63,130 nucleotides of DNA from Bacteroidales bacterium (GTDB lineage: Bacteria > Bacteroidota > Bacteroidia > Bacteroidales > VadinHA17). This document shows, piece by piece, positions 9,471-17,940 of this stretch. Where the stretch lies: assembly GCA_020201035.1 (NCBI GenBank), contig JAIVHO010000041.1:1-63130 (forward strand), read 5' to 3'. A program made the position numbers and the translations under genes. The notes below the pieces were generated by a model that did not search any database, was not told the origin of the DNA, and saw nothing but the letters and a program-made list of their open reading frames with translations. Position 1 is the first letter of the stretch; the number at the start of each line of letters is the position of its first letter.

Positions 9471-10883
9471 ATGCGACTCAAAATTATTCTTTCATTTCTG
9501 CTGCTGGCGTTTACAATAAATCTGGATGCCCATCCCTGGAAGCCATCTCACTACGTGGTGATAGATACAGACGGCGGTGCTGATGATCTTAAAGCTCTGA
9601 ACATGCTTCTGGCTTCCCCTGATGTCAGGATACTTGCCATAATAGCTTCGGGCGGGACAATTGATGCACAGGACACTTACATTAAGGTAAGGTCAATGCT
9701 TGACAGCTTTCACCATGAGGGACTGCCTGTAGCAATCAGTTATAATATAAAAGGCGCCAACTATCAAATGCCACTGCATCTTAAGTGGGCGGAGAGCGAA
9801 AATGTCATTCCTCCTTTAACCAGCAACTTTATCGAGATCGTTAAAAGAGAGATGGAGGGTGAAACATCACCGGTTAAACTGGTTGCACTGGGATCACTGA
9901 ACAGTGCTTCTGAGATGATCAGGGCAGGCCTCTCCTTCAGTGAAATATTCTGGAGTATAGGAGAAATGGGGACCCCTGACGATATGAATTACACCCTTGA
10001 TCCGGAATCAGTAGCCTTTATAACTGACAGCCATGTCCCTCTCAGAAGGGTAGGCTATACCGGGGAAGAGGCTCTGTACAATACTGAACTTATCAGTGCC
10101 CTTTCAAACGTCAAAACAAGGTATGCAGACAAGGTGGCATCACTTTTTAACACTCCCGGAGAAATGGCTGATCACTCGTTTATCCGCCGGGGAGTGGATG
10201 ATATGATACCTGTACTCCTTCATTATCCGGAACTGTTTGTATCCGTTTCAACTCCGGAGGGTGAATGGCTGGTGCCGGGCAACAGAGAGAACATCGCAGC
10301 GAAAATAGAGATCATCCTTCGCGGAGAAACTGTTAACCGCAACCAGGTGGTAAAGCAGTTTCCGGCTGACACCTCATTCTATTTTCCTGACATACAGCCA
10401 TATATTATGGATATTATTGAAAATCACGGCAGAGACGAATTTGTTTCGGGTATACTTGCAAACGAGTTACACAGGCATCTGGGGATATTTGCAATAGCCG
10501 GTGTTAAAATGGGAGTGAGAGCAAGGGAGTATTTTCATACCGGCGTTGATGAGATGAAGGTTGTATCAATGGCAGCATCAACACCGCCCCTCAGTTGTAT
10601 GAATGATGGTCTGCAGGTAAGTACCGGTGCTACTCCGGGTCACGGACTGCTGGAGGTCATGGATGCGAGCCCTCTGCCCGCCGCCGAGTTCAGATACAAA
10701 GAGAGGAAAATCAGAATAGAGTTAAAAAAGGATATTGCAGAGGAGATGAGCAGGGAACTGCGTGAGATCAATTTTATCTATGGGCTCGACAGTAATATTT
10801 ACTGGGAACTGGTAAGGCAGAAGGCTATTCTCTACTGGAAAAACCTCGACCGCCATGATATTTTTTATATAACAGAACTGTAA
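9471..10883 (+). CDS. Exported nucleoside hydrolase fused to an FmdE-like domain
   Basis: 470 residues with a cleavable signal peptide (about residues 1-20). Residues 27 to about 310 are an inosine-uridine-preferring nucleoside hydrolase fold: the Ca-binding aspartate cluster DTDGGADD is at 32-39, followed by LVALGSLNSASEM. Residues from about 325 to the end look like the FmdE fold (formylmethanofuran dehydrogenase subunit E family): HRHLGIFAIAGVKMGVRA, then a central SCMNDGLQVSTGATPGHG stretch, then a strand with FRYKERKIRIEL. In many FmdE proteins the first motif is HLCPG; here the Cys is replaced by Gly (HLGIF), while Cys376 is kept. Predicted to cleave ribonucleosides in the periplasm. 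The role of the second domain is unknown. Starts 39 nt after UPF0316. Confidence 0.8.
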   Translation: MRLKIILSFLLLAFTINLDAHPWKPSHYVVIDTDGGADDLKALNMLLASPDVRILAIIASGGTIDAQDTYIKVRSMLDSFHHEGLPVAISYNIKGANYQMPLHLKWAESENVIPPLTSNFIEIVKREMEGETSPVKLVALGSLNSASEMIRAGLSFSEIFWSIGEMGTPDDMNYTLDPESVAFITDSHVPLRRVGYTGEEALYNTELISALSNVKTRYADKVASLFNTPGEMADHSFIRRGVDDMIPVLLHYPELFVSVSTPEGEWLVPGNRENIAAKIEIILRGETVNRNQVVKQFPADTSFYFPDIQPYIMDIIENHGRDEFVSGILANELHRHLGIFAIAGVKMGVRAREYFHTGVDEMKVVSMAASTPPLSCMNDGLQVSTGATPGHGLLEVMDASPLPAAEFRYKERKIRIELKKDIAEEMSRELREINFIYGLDSNIYWELVRQKAILYWKNLDRHDIFYITEL

Positions 10884-10907
10884 TGAGATTCCCTCACCCG
10901 ATTCGTT

Positions 10908-11480
10908 CTACCTCAGGTTGGCGAAGAAGGGATAACTGTCGGCAACAAATAATTCAACCGAGCCTCCGTCCAGTAAAATAGTCATCGGCATTGGTTCTCC
11001 TCTAAAATTGATAAATCCGATCCCGAGTTTGCCCTCAGCATCAGAAATATCAAACATCTCCCTGTTTGTAAGTCCGAACAGATCCGATGAACTCATAGCA
11101 TCATCCAGAATAACGAGAACAAACGGAAAGATTATCTGCCCGATATACTCCTCAGAAAATTTATAATCAACCTCAGTGCCTCCGGCCTTAGTGGTTGCAG
11201 TAAATGTAATATCCGGATCAAAAATACCTGAGGCACTTTCATTAAATGACTCAAAGTTCTGTTGCGTCAGCATATAGAACCTTACTGTTTTGCCTGCAGG
11301 CAGGGTGGTATATTCTGACGGGAGGCCATCCTCGCTGAACGCAGATGCGTACTCTGAAGGCAATACGAAAGTATAATCAACTCCTTCCTCCTTATCACAA
11401 CCTGTAAAGAGGCCTGCAGCGAGCGCAACCATTACAAATGTTACAAAAATTCCGATTACTCCTTTTTTCATACGTTTCAT
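10908..11480 (-). CDS. Putative lipoprotein of unknown function
   Basis: 190 residues. The N-terminus MKRMKKGVIGIFVTF leads into a hydrophobic stretch ending LFTGC, a lipobox that predicts a lipid-modified Cys at about residue 28. The mature part starts with acidic residues (DKEEG), is beta-rich in appearance, and has no family I recognise. It is convergent with the nucleoside hydrolase (24 bp between stops). Its upstream region is an octanucleotide repeat array beginning 30 bp before the ATG, so its expression may depend on array length. An in-frame ATG three codons downstream is an alternative start. Confidence 0.75.
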   Translation of the reverse strand: MKRMKKGVIGIFVTFVMVALAAGLFTGCDKEEGVDYTFVLPSEYASAFSEDGLPSEYTTLPAGKTVRFYMLTQQNFESFNESASGIFDPDITFTATTKAGGTEVDYKFSEEYIGQIIFPFVLVILDDAMSSSDLFGLTNREMFDISDAEGKLGIGFINFRGEPMPMTILLDGGSVELFVADSYPFFANLR

Positions 11481-11510
11481 ATTTCCTGAGTTTATTGGTT
11501 AAGATTCACT

Positions 11511-11634
11511 GGGGTTTGTGGGTTTGTGGGTTTGTGGGTTTGTGGCTTTGTGGGTTTGTGGCTTTGTGGCTTTGTGGCTTTGTGGGTTTGTGGGTTTGTG
11601 GGGTTTGTGGGTTTGTGGGTTTTGTGGGTTTTAA
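11511..11634. repeat. Octanucleotide tandem array, 14 copies of GTTTGTGG-type units
   Basis: Head-to-tail 8-nt units GTTTGTGG or CTTTGTGG, with two units lengthened by one base (about 11601 and 11622). G is confined to one strand, so runs of GG or GGG recur every 8 bp. The array sits just upstream of the lipoprotein gene read on the minus strand. The plus-strand ORF through it (repeating GLWVCGFV) is a by-product of the repeat. Confidence 0.95.
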
Positions 11635-11876
11635 GTGTACTGAATATATGCTAATTACATTAATTTATTCAAATATAATAATAATTATATTCCCACAAAA
11701 CCTGATTGACCCGGAGAGCATGGTGACATAAGATACCCATGGAAGATAGGGTGATCGAAGCGATTGCGCTGAGGAAGCAGCATGTCATTCAGGATAATGT
11801 AGACGGTTGGAATCCGAACTCAAAAGGCATCAGTAACAAGAGAGTTAACCAGGGAGGTGATTCAGGAGAGGCTACC
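11635..11876. other. Intergenic remainder between repeat array and MBL gene
   Basis: A 242-bp stretch. It includes a 47-codon plus-strand ORF (11739-11882, MEDRVIEAIA...) that runs 6 nt into the 3' end of the MBL gene on the other strand. The predicted peptide is hydrophilic and matches nothing I know. No terminator hairpin is obvious. Confidence 0.4.
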
Positions 11877-12713
11877 TCATAAATCCTGCAGGCTGATAAT
11901 GCGGTCTTCGCGTATTCCTCCGGGGGTATCCTTCAATGTGCAGCACTCAATGTTAAGATCGTGCTCAAGAAAAAGCACATAGCCGTTATCCAGTGCCTCT
12001 CTGAGAAGAGATTCCTTCTCCCTGATGGTTGCAAGCTGGTCGAGGTCATAGCTCATATTCCAGATCAGCGGTATATGTGCTGCAGTTGGAATCAGGTCGG
12101 CAGCAAAAACAATAATTGTTCCATTATAATCAACTACCGGAATAAGCTGTCCGGGAGTGTGCCCGTTAACCATCCTGAGTGATATACCCGGAAAAAGATC
12201 ACCCTCCCCCACAAATTTCAACTTTCCGCTCTCTCTCATGGGCAGAAGATTTTCTTCAGGATATGAGCCTGCTTCTCTTATATTTCCTGCAAGGGCCCAG
12301 TCCCACTGCTCCCTTGAAACCAGATAATCAGCTTCAGGAAATGTTAGTTCATAGCCTGTACGGTCACTGTTCCATTTTACTCCCCCTCCGCAATGATCAG
12401 CATGAAGGTGTGTCAGAAGCACATCTGTAACATCTTCGGCACTGTACCCGGCTTTTGACAGTCCGGCCGCAAGTCCATCGCCCCCGTTAAGATAAACATG
12501 CCTGAAAAATCTTTCATCCTGCTTGTCACCATAGCCGTTATCAACCAGTATAACGCGGTCTCCTGTGTCAATAATAAGCGAACGAAGTGCAATATTGATC
12601 ATATTGTTTTCATCGGAAGCAAAACGTCTTCCCCACAAGGCTTTCGGTATAACGCCAAACATAGCACCACCGTCAACCTTGAAATTAGAAATATGAAGAG
12701 ATGAAAGTTTCAT
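11877..12713 (-). CDS. Metallo-beta-lactamase-fold hydrolase
   Basis: 278 residues, cytoplasmic (no signal peptide). The binuclear zinc motif HxHxDH is THLHADHCGG with H102, H104, D106 and H107. Further ligands are the His of VNGHTPGQ, the Asp in FAADLIPT and the His in LFLEHD near the C-terminus. The organisation resembles quorum-quenching lactonase-like and general MBL hydrolases found in many Bacteroidetes. The substrate cannot be assigned. Divergent from mpl with a 200-bp shared upstream region. Confidence 0.88.
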   Translation of the reverse strand: MKLSSLHISNFKVDGGAMFGVIPKALWGRRFASDENNMINIALRSLIIDTGDRVILVDNGYGDKQDERFFRHVYLNGGDGLAAGLSKAGYSAEDVTDVLLTHLHADHCGGGVKWNSDRTGYELTFPEADYLVSREQWDWALAGNIREAGSYPEENLLPMRESGKLKFVGEGDLFPGISLRMVNGHTPGQLIPVVDYNGTIIVFAADLIPTAAHIPLIWNMSYDLDQLATIREKESLLREALDNGYVLFLEHDLNIECCTLKDTPGGIREDRIISLQDL

Positions 12714-12867
12714 AAATAATGAATTTTAAAATGCACTTTTAACATTGAAACATGGCCTATCACTATTTGTTCTGCTTAATGTCCCTTTTGCCGGGATCAA
12801 AATTAGCCAATTAATCAACACCTGCAGGCCTCAATTGTTTAATTACACCCCTTTTCAAACTCTGGTG

Positions 12868-12898
12868 GTTGGGATACCATTGGTAAATACTATTTTTG
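12868..12898 (+). promoter_or_regulatory. Promoter of mpl
   Basis: GTTG at 12868-12871, a 19-bp spacer and TATTTTTG at 12891-12898 fit the Bacteroidetes housekeeping pattern. The ATG at 12914 is only 15 bp after the -7 box, so the transcript would have a very short leader. Confidence 0.55.
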
Positions 12899-12913
12899 TA
12901 AAAAATTTAAAGG

Positions 12914-14272
12914 ATGAGAGTACATTTTATTGCCGTGGGAGGAGCTGTAATGCATAACCTGGCTATTGCGCTTCATAAAAAGGGTTATAAAGTTACAGGA
13001 TCTGATGATGAGATTTTTGATCCCGCACTTTCAAGGCTTCAGTCCCATGGACTATTACCCGATGATCAGGGTTGGTATCTTGACCGGATTACACCTGATA
13101 CAGACAGGGTTATTCTGGGGATGCATGCCAGAAAGGATAACCCTGAACTTTTAAGAGCCCGCGAACTTGGGGTACCTGTTTTATCCTTTCCGGAGTATCT
13201 TTATGAACAGACCCGGGATAAAAGGCGGATAGTGATTGCAGGCAGTCATGGTAAAACAACCATAACGGCTATGGTAATGCATGTTCTTAAATATTGCGGA
13301 TTAGAATTCGACTATATGGCAGGCTCACAGGTTGAGGGATTTGATGATATGGTTCACCTTTCTGACAAATCAAAAATTGCTGTCTTTGAAGGTGACGAAT
13401 ATCTGACCTCCCCGCTGGACCCCAGACCAAAATTCCATCTCTACAGGCCGCATATCGCCGTTATTAACGGTATCGCATGGGATCATATCAATGTGTTCCC
13501 GGATCCGGAGATTTACAGGGAGCAGTTTGCGATTTTCGCAGGCATGATTGAAAAGGGAGGAGAACTGATCTGGTACAGCAACGATCCTGAAACGGCAGGC
13601 ATAGCAGGAAAGGCAAACAGTGATGTGATAAGCAAACCATATGGCATCCATGGGTACTTTATTAACAGAAAGGGTTTCTTTGCAGCAACCGAGAACCGGG
13701 TAGTTCCATTGAAGATCTTTGGTGAACACAATATGCAGAATCTGAGTGCTGCAAAGGCAGTCTGCCTATCGGCAGGAGTCAATGAAGACCAATTCTATGA
13801 TGCGATAAAGGGATTCAGGGGGGCAGCGCGGCGACTCCAGCTTATTGAGGAGAGTGAAGATTCAGCCCTGTATCTCGATTTTGCTCATGCTCCCTCAAAG
13901 GTAAAAGCTACTGTTGAGGCTGTTGCGGAGAGGTATCCGCGCCACCGGATAGTAGCAATTCTTGAACTTCATACCTATTCAAGTCTTAACAGCCGCTTTA
14001 TCTCAGAATACTGCAATACGCTTCAACAGGCAGATAGGTCCATTATATATATTAACAGACATGCCGCTGCACTCAAAAAAATGGAGATACCATCCATGGA
14101 GGTAATAAAAAAAGCATTCGGAGATGACACAATAAGGGTGATCACAGACAGGAATGAACTCGAGAAGGAGATTCCTGGTTTAAAATCTCCGTCAACCGTT
14201 TTTCTGATGATGAGTTCAGGTGATTTTGACGGAATGGATATCAGAACCTTTGCCGGGAAGGTAATATCATAG
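12914..14272 (+). CDS. mpl: UDP-N-acetylmuramate:L-Ala-gamma-D-Glu-meso-DAP ligase (peptidoglycan recycling)
   Basis: 452 residues, Mur-ligase family. The N-terminal Rossmann-like UDP-binding domain begins MRVHFIAVGG. The ATP P-loop is GSHGKTT at 110-116. The central domain holds FEGDEY and the HINVFPD motif, and the C-terminal domain has DFAHAPSKV and ELHTYSSLN. The Mpl-type features (the GMHARKDNPEL stretch and the short N-terminal domain) favour Mpl over MurC. It reattaches the recovered murein tripeptide to UDP-MurNAc in the cytoplasm. Single-gene transcription unit followed 28 nt later by zupT, which may be cotranscribed. Confidence 0.9.
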   Translation: MRVHFIAVGGAVMHNLAIALHKKGYKVTGSDDEIFDPALSRLQSHGLLPDDQGWYLDRITPDTDRVILGMHARKDNPELLRARELGVPVLSFPEYLYEQTRDKRRIVIAGSHGKTTITAMVMHVLKYCGLEFDYMAGSQVEGFDDMVHLSDKSKIAVFEGDEYLTSPLDPRPKFHLYRPHIAVINGIAWDHINVFPDPEIYREQFAIFAGMIEKGGELIWYSNDPETAGIAGKANSDVISKPYGIHGYFINRKGFFAATENRVVPLKIFGEHNMQNLSAAKAVCLSAGVNEDQFYDAIKGFRGAARRLQLIEESEDSALYLDFAHAPSKVKATVEAVAERYPRHRIVAILELHTYSSLNSRFISEYCNTLQQADRSIIYINRHAAALKKMEIPSMEVIKKAFGDDTIRVITDRNELEKEIPGLKSPSTVFLMMSSGDFDGMDIRTFAGKVIS

Positions 14273-14300
14273 TATATTTATTCCTTAATAAAAAATCAAA

Positions 14301-15113
14301 ATGGAATTTTCAGCCATTCTGTATGCCTTTCTGCTGACCCTCTTTGCAGGCCTTGCGACCGGAATAGGCAGTGCTCTTGCCTTCTTTACCAAAAGAACAA
14401 ATACAAAATTTCTTTCTGTCAGTCTGGGCTTTTCAGCCGGAGTAATGATATATGTTTCATTTGTTGAGATATTCTTTAAGGCGAAAGAGTCTATAGTATC
14501 CGTTGCCGGGGATAAGGCAGGATCATGGATCACTGTAGGAGCATTTTTTGGAGGGATATTGATTGTTGCTCTGATTGACGTATTTATTCCCAAAGTTGAA
14601 AACCCGCATGAAGTCAGGCTTATCGAGGATATGAATAAAAATGGATTAAACAATGACTCCCAGACAAAGCTTATGCGTATGGGAGTTATGACAGCGCTTG
14701 CCATAGGTATCCATAACTTTCCGGAAGGACTGGCTACATTTGTGGCAGCACTGGATGATCCGGAGCTTGGACTTGCTATTGCCATTGCAATTGCCATACA
14801 CAATATTCCAGAAGGAATTGCTGTATCTGTACCGGTATATTTTGCTACAGGAAGCCGCAGAAAGGCCTTCAAGCTATCTTTCCTTAGCGGACTATCAGAA
14901 CCGGTGGGAGCCTTGATCGGATACCTTATCCTTATGCCTTTTATGAATGATATGGTGTTCGGGCTTCTTTTTGCATCGGTAGCCGGCATTATGGTATTTA
15001 TTTCTCTTGATGAACTATTACCGGCAGCCAGGGAATATGGGGAACACCATCTATCCATCTATGGCCTGCTCGCGGGAATGGCCGTGATGGCAGTAAGTCT
15101 CGAGCTCCTGTAA
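14301..15113 (+). CDS. zupT: ZIP-family divalent metal transporter ZupT
   Basis: 270 residues, about eight membrane helices. The two ZIP signature helices are intact: HNFPEG at 138-143 and HNIPEG at 167-172, whose His and Glu residues form the metal path. A cytoplasmic loop after helix III (about residues 98-125) is rich in charged residues. Predicted to import zinc and possibly other divalent metals across the inner membrane. Start at 14301 ([10 protein letters not shown]) fits the family length of about 260 residues. Follows mpl closely. Confidence 0.92.
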   Translation: MEFSAILYAFLLTLFAGLATGIGSALAFFTKRTNTKFLSVSLGFSAGVMIYVSFVEIFFKAKESIVSVAGDKAGSWITVGAFFGGILIVALIDVFIPKVENPHEVRLIEDMNKNGLNNDSQTKLMRMGVMTALAIGIHNFPEGLATFVAALDDPELGLAIAIAIAIHNIPEGIAVSVPVYFATGSRRKAFKLSFLSGLSEPVGALIGYLILMPFMNDMVFGLLFASVAGIMVFISLDELLPAAREYGEHHLSIYGLLAGMAVMAVSLELL

Positions 15114-15563
15114 TCGCTATTCCATTGCACAGGTCGCCAGAAAAATCTATTTTTGCATTCCGGTTGCTTTGATTTTGCTATTGCCTGATATGTAACCTTT
15201 GCAAAAATAAACCGCTCCTGTAGAAGAAATAAATAAAACAGCTGATCATTTACTTAGGAAACTTTATAAAATAGTATTAAACAAAAGCGAAACGAGCATA
15301 ATTTCTTTTAATTATAAAACCAAAAAGGATCTGATTTAAAATGCCTTGCAAGAATAAAGCGGGTACAATCATTATAATATTTTTAACAAATTCATATATA
15401 GGTAGTTATAAAATTTTAAACGAATGAAACGAGCATGATATTTTTTAAGCATAAATATCACAAAAGAATATGTTTAAAAAATATTTTGCGAGAGCGAAGC
15501 GGTTCCATCCGTTCTCAAATTTTTAATTAACATATTATCACATAATTACAAAATTTTAAACGA
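15114..15563. other. Gene-free leader region with repeated segments, 450 bp
   Basis: A strongly AT-rich region upstream of the small outer-membrane-like gene. It has no credible ORF. It carries a 19-bp direct repeat (15411-15429 and 15551-15569) and an 11-bp element GAAACGAGCAT that occurs near 15290 and again at 15426. It probably holds the promoter and a long untranslated leader. Confidence 0.55.
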
Positions 15564-15569
15564 ATGAAA
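15411..15569 (+). repeat. 19-bp direct repeat; second copy spans the start codon of the following gene
   Basis: AAATTTTAAACGAATGAAA occurs at 15411-15429 and identically at 15551-15569. In the second copy the ATG is the start codon of the 15564 gene; in the first copy the same ATG opens a four-codon reading frame (M-K-R-A-stop). This is consistent with a duplicated translation-initiation region. Confidence 0.85.
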
Positions 15570-16031
15570 AAATTATTGCTTATAACGGGAATTATCGCAG
15601 CTCTTTCTGCGGCTTCTTACGGACAGGATTACAAAACAGCTCTGGGCCTGAGACTTGGATGGCCATCAAACGGTATAACCGTAAAACACTTCCTTAATGA
15701 GACCAACGCCCTTGAGGGCATCCTGGCAACCAGCCACAACGGTTTTGTTATCACGGGATTATTTGAGAATGAACACTGGACTGGCGAATATCCCGGACTT
15801 AACTGGTACTGGGGATTCGGAGCTCATATTGGTGTGTGGGACAACAACCCCTACCTTAATGAGTATGAGGGAAACGGAGTTATTGGTGCCGACTTTGTAC
15901 TGGGGCTGGAATATACATTTGATGATATTCCGCTGAACCTTTCAATAGACATTATGCCCAGTGTCAATCTGATAGGTTACACAGGGTGGGGCGGAATTAA
16001 TTCAGGAATATCAGCCAGATATATTTTCTGA
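15564..16031 (+). CDS. Small exported beta-barrel-like protein
   Basis: 155 residues with a signal peptide (MKKLLLITGIIAALSAASYG, cleavage near residue 20). The mature protein shows alternating polar/hydrophobic strands, many Gly/Tyr/Trp residues and ends in ISARYIF, a terminal aromatic residue typical of outer-membrane beta-barrels. At about 135 mature residues it could form an eight-stranded barrel. No specific family is recognised. It has an unusually long AT-rich upstream region with a duplicated initiation segment. Confidence 0.75.
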   Translation: MKKLLLITGIIAALSAASYGQDYKTALGLRLGWPSNGITVKHFLNETNALEGILATSHNGFVITGLFENEHWTGEYPGLNWYWGFGAHIGVWDNNPYLNEYEGNGVIGADFVLGLEYTFDDIPLNLSIDIMPSVNLIGYTGWGGINSGISARYIF

Positions 16032-16138
16032 TACTCCGGGCAGTAAAAGAGCAGTTTTTCATAATATATTTTACTTAATATTTTGTGAAATAAAAAAAAT
16101 GTTGCTTTCTTTGCATCCGCATTTGAAAACAACATTAC

Positions 16139-16210
16139 GCTCCGTTCGTCTAGCGGTTAGGACGCCAGGTTTTCATCCTGGTAGCAGGGGTTCGATTCCC
16201 CTACGGAGTA
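16139..16210 (+). tRNA. tRNA-Glu (anticodon TTC)
   Basis: Cloverleaf read by eye: acceptor GCTCCGT pairs with ACGGAGT (one G-U at the first pair), anticodon stem CCAGG/CCTGG with loop TTTTCAT giving anticodon TTC at 16172-16174, and T-arm AGGGGTTCGATTCCCCT. No encoded CCA follows the discriminator A at 16210. It lies 41 bp upstream of rpsT. Confidence 0.95.
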
Positions 16211-16251
16211 CAAAATGCCGCATGGCAGCAAACAATTGATTGAAAGAAGAA

Positions 16252-16503
16252 ATGGCAAATCACAAATCAGCTCTTAAGAGAATAAGACAGGCAGAGGCAA
16301 GAAAGCAGGAGAACAGGTATTATGCAAGGACTATGCGTAATGCTGTCAGGCAATTGCGTAGCACAACAGCCAAAGAAGAGGCCACAGAACTTCTTCCCCG
16401 TGTATCTTCCCTGCTTGACAAGCTGGCAAAGAAGAAAGTTATACATTCCAATAAGGCTTCAAACCTTAAATCATCTCTTACCAGGCATGTAAGCAGCCTG
16501 TAA
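16252..16503 (+). CDS. rpsT: 30S ribosomal protein S20
   Basis: 83 residues, very basic, beginning [18 protein letters not shown], the canonical S20 start. An ATG four codons upstream (16240) would add MKEE and is less likely. Binds 16S rRNA in the small-subunit body. Followed by a clear intrinsic terminator, so it is a monocistronic unit, possibly read through from tRNA-Glu. Confidence 0.96.
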   Translation: MANHKSALKRIRQAEARKQENRYYARTMRNAVRQLRSTTAKEEATELLPRVSSLLDKLAKKKVIHSNKASNLKSSLTRHVSSL

Positions 16504-16525
16504 AAAAAAGAGAGTTAAAATACTT

Positions 16526-16556
16526 AAAAGGTGGTGCTATGCATCACCTTTTTTTT
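16526..16556 (+). terminator. Intrinsic terminator after rpsT
   Basis: Stem AAAAGGTGGTGC / GCATCACCTTTT (12 bp with one G-U), loop TAT, followed by a run of Ts. Confidence 0.9.
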
Positions 16557-16613
16557 ATAACTTGTTGAAGGAATAATAATGCTAACAGAGCTGTAACCAA
16601 CACCTTCACAGGC

Positions 16614-17297
16614 ATGAACCTCAGTATAAAGAACTGGGCGGTTGAGGATCGCCCCCGGGAAAAACTCCTTTATAAAGGAATATCTACCCTTTCAGATGCC
16701 GAACTTATTGCCATCCTGCTTGGATCAGGCAATAGCGATCTTTCGGCCGTTGACCTTGCCAGGAATATCCTGAATATGGCCGGAAATAACCTGAACAAAC
16801 TGGGAAAACTTGACCACCGTGACCTGGTCAGACTTAAGGGAGTAGGAATTGCAAAAGCAGTAAACATAATGGCTGCCCTTGAGCTGGGTCGCAGACGCAA
16901 GGCTGCGGATATTGTGCAGGAGAAGAAAGTCAGATCGAGCAGTGATGTCTATGAGATATTTCATTCCCTCCTTTCTGACCTGAGCCATGAGGAGTTCTGG
17001 GTACTCTACCTGAACCGCTCAAACAAGATTGTCAGCAGACAGAGAATCAGCCAGGGAGGTATCAGCGGAACAATAACCGATGTCAGGCTGATAATGAAAA
17101 CAGCAATCGAACTTCTCTCATCATCAATAGTGGTTTGCCATAACCATCCTTCAGGTAACCGGGAACCCAGTGAGGCAGATATCCGCATAACAGGCAAGAT
17201 CAAGGAGGCAACTGCATTTTTTGATATAACCCTGCTTGATCATATTATTGTTACAGATTCAGGATATTACAGCTTCGCTGACAGCGGCAGCCTCTGA
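16614..17297 (+). CDS. radC: RadC family JAB-domain protein
   Basis: 227 residues. The N-terminal helix-hairpin-helix part (LKGVGIAKAV at about 74-83) is followed by the RadC JAB metalloprotease-like domain with CHNHPSGNREPSEAD, metal ligands H176, H178 and D189. The historic link to DNA repair is not well supported biochemically; the true role of RadC proteins is uncertain. Length is normal. Convergent with folK (35 bp between stops). Confidence 0.93.
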   Translation: MNLSIKNWAVEDRPREKLLYKGISTLSDAELIAILLGSGNSDLSAVDLARNILNMAGNNLNKLGKLDHRDLVRLKGVGIAKAVNIMAALELGRRRKAADIVQEKKVRSSSDVYEIFHSLLSDLSHEEFWVLYLNRSNKIVSRQRISQGGISGTITDVRLIMKTAIELLSSSIVVCHNHPSGNREPSEADIRITGKIKEATAFFDITLLDHIIVTDSGYYSFADSGSL

Positions 17298-17332
17298 AAT
17301 GTTTTAAGGAACACTGTTAACTTTATTACGCT

Positions 17333-17794
17333 TCAAGTCTTAATCCCTTGAAGCATCTCAACCACCGTAAGGCCAAGAAGCGGGTGCTTAAGTGTGGGGG
17401 CAATATCACTCAGAGGCTTAAGAACAAAATACCTTTTATGAAGCAACGGATGCGGCAGTGTGAGCAGCGGGGATTCCAGCACCAGATTATCAAAAAAAAG
17501 CAGGTCAAGGTCAATAATCCTGGAGCTGTATCCTTTCCCTTTCCGAACACGTCCCATCAGGTTCTCTACCGAAAAGAGATATTGCAAGAGCCCTTCAGGT
17601 GAAATATCCGTTTCAAGGCAGGCAGCCATATTGAGAAACCGGTTTTCAGAATCAAAGCCCCAGGGATCAGTCTCATAAACACCTGATAACGATTTTACAA
17701 CTATTCTGTCAGACGATAACAGATCAACAGCCCTTTCAATATTATGGTGCCGGTCGCCCAGATTTGTTCCTATTCCAATATAAGCTATAGCCAC
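17333..17794 (-). CDS. folK: 2-amino-4-hydroxy-6-hydroxymethyldihydropteridine pyrophosphokinase
   Basis: 153 residues, the usual HPPK length. Transfers pyrophosphate from ATP to 6-hydroxymethyl-dihydropterin in folate synthesis. Seen: the N-terminal IGIGTNLGDR, the FLNMAACLET stretch, GRVRKGKGYSSRIIDLDLLF with the two Mg-binding Asp residues, and LTLPHPLLHKRYFVLKPL. Divergent from sppA with 146 bp between starts. Confidence 0.96.
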   Translation of the reverse strand: MAIAYIGIGTNLGDRHHNIERAVDLLSSDRIVVKSLSGVYETDPWGFDSENRFLNMAACLETDISPEGLLQYLFSVENLMGRVRKGKGYSSRIIDLDLLFFDNLVLESPLLTLPHPLLHKRYFVLKPLSDIAPTLKHPLLGLTVVEMLQGIKT

Positions 17795-17940
17795 AGCAGC
17801 GCATTTGTGATGATGGTAAATATATTAATATCTGCTGAACCTCCGGCCATTATGGTTGTTTTTTAATATATTTACACGCTAAAACACGGCAATAAACGGC
17901 ATGTTTCCATTCTTAAATAAACCCTGTTATTCAGACTATT

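Noticed and set aside
11438..11731. Plus-strand ORF of 97 codons with repeating GLWVCGFV-like sequence
   Set aside because: It is simply the octanucleotide array read in one frame (8 nt x 3); composition is extreme and it lies antisense to a lipoprotein start.
11739..11882. 47-codon plus-strand ORF between the repeat array and the MBL gene
   Set aside because: Hydrophilic, no signal or domain, and it overlaps the 3' end of the MBL gene. Possible but not supportable.
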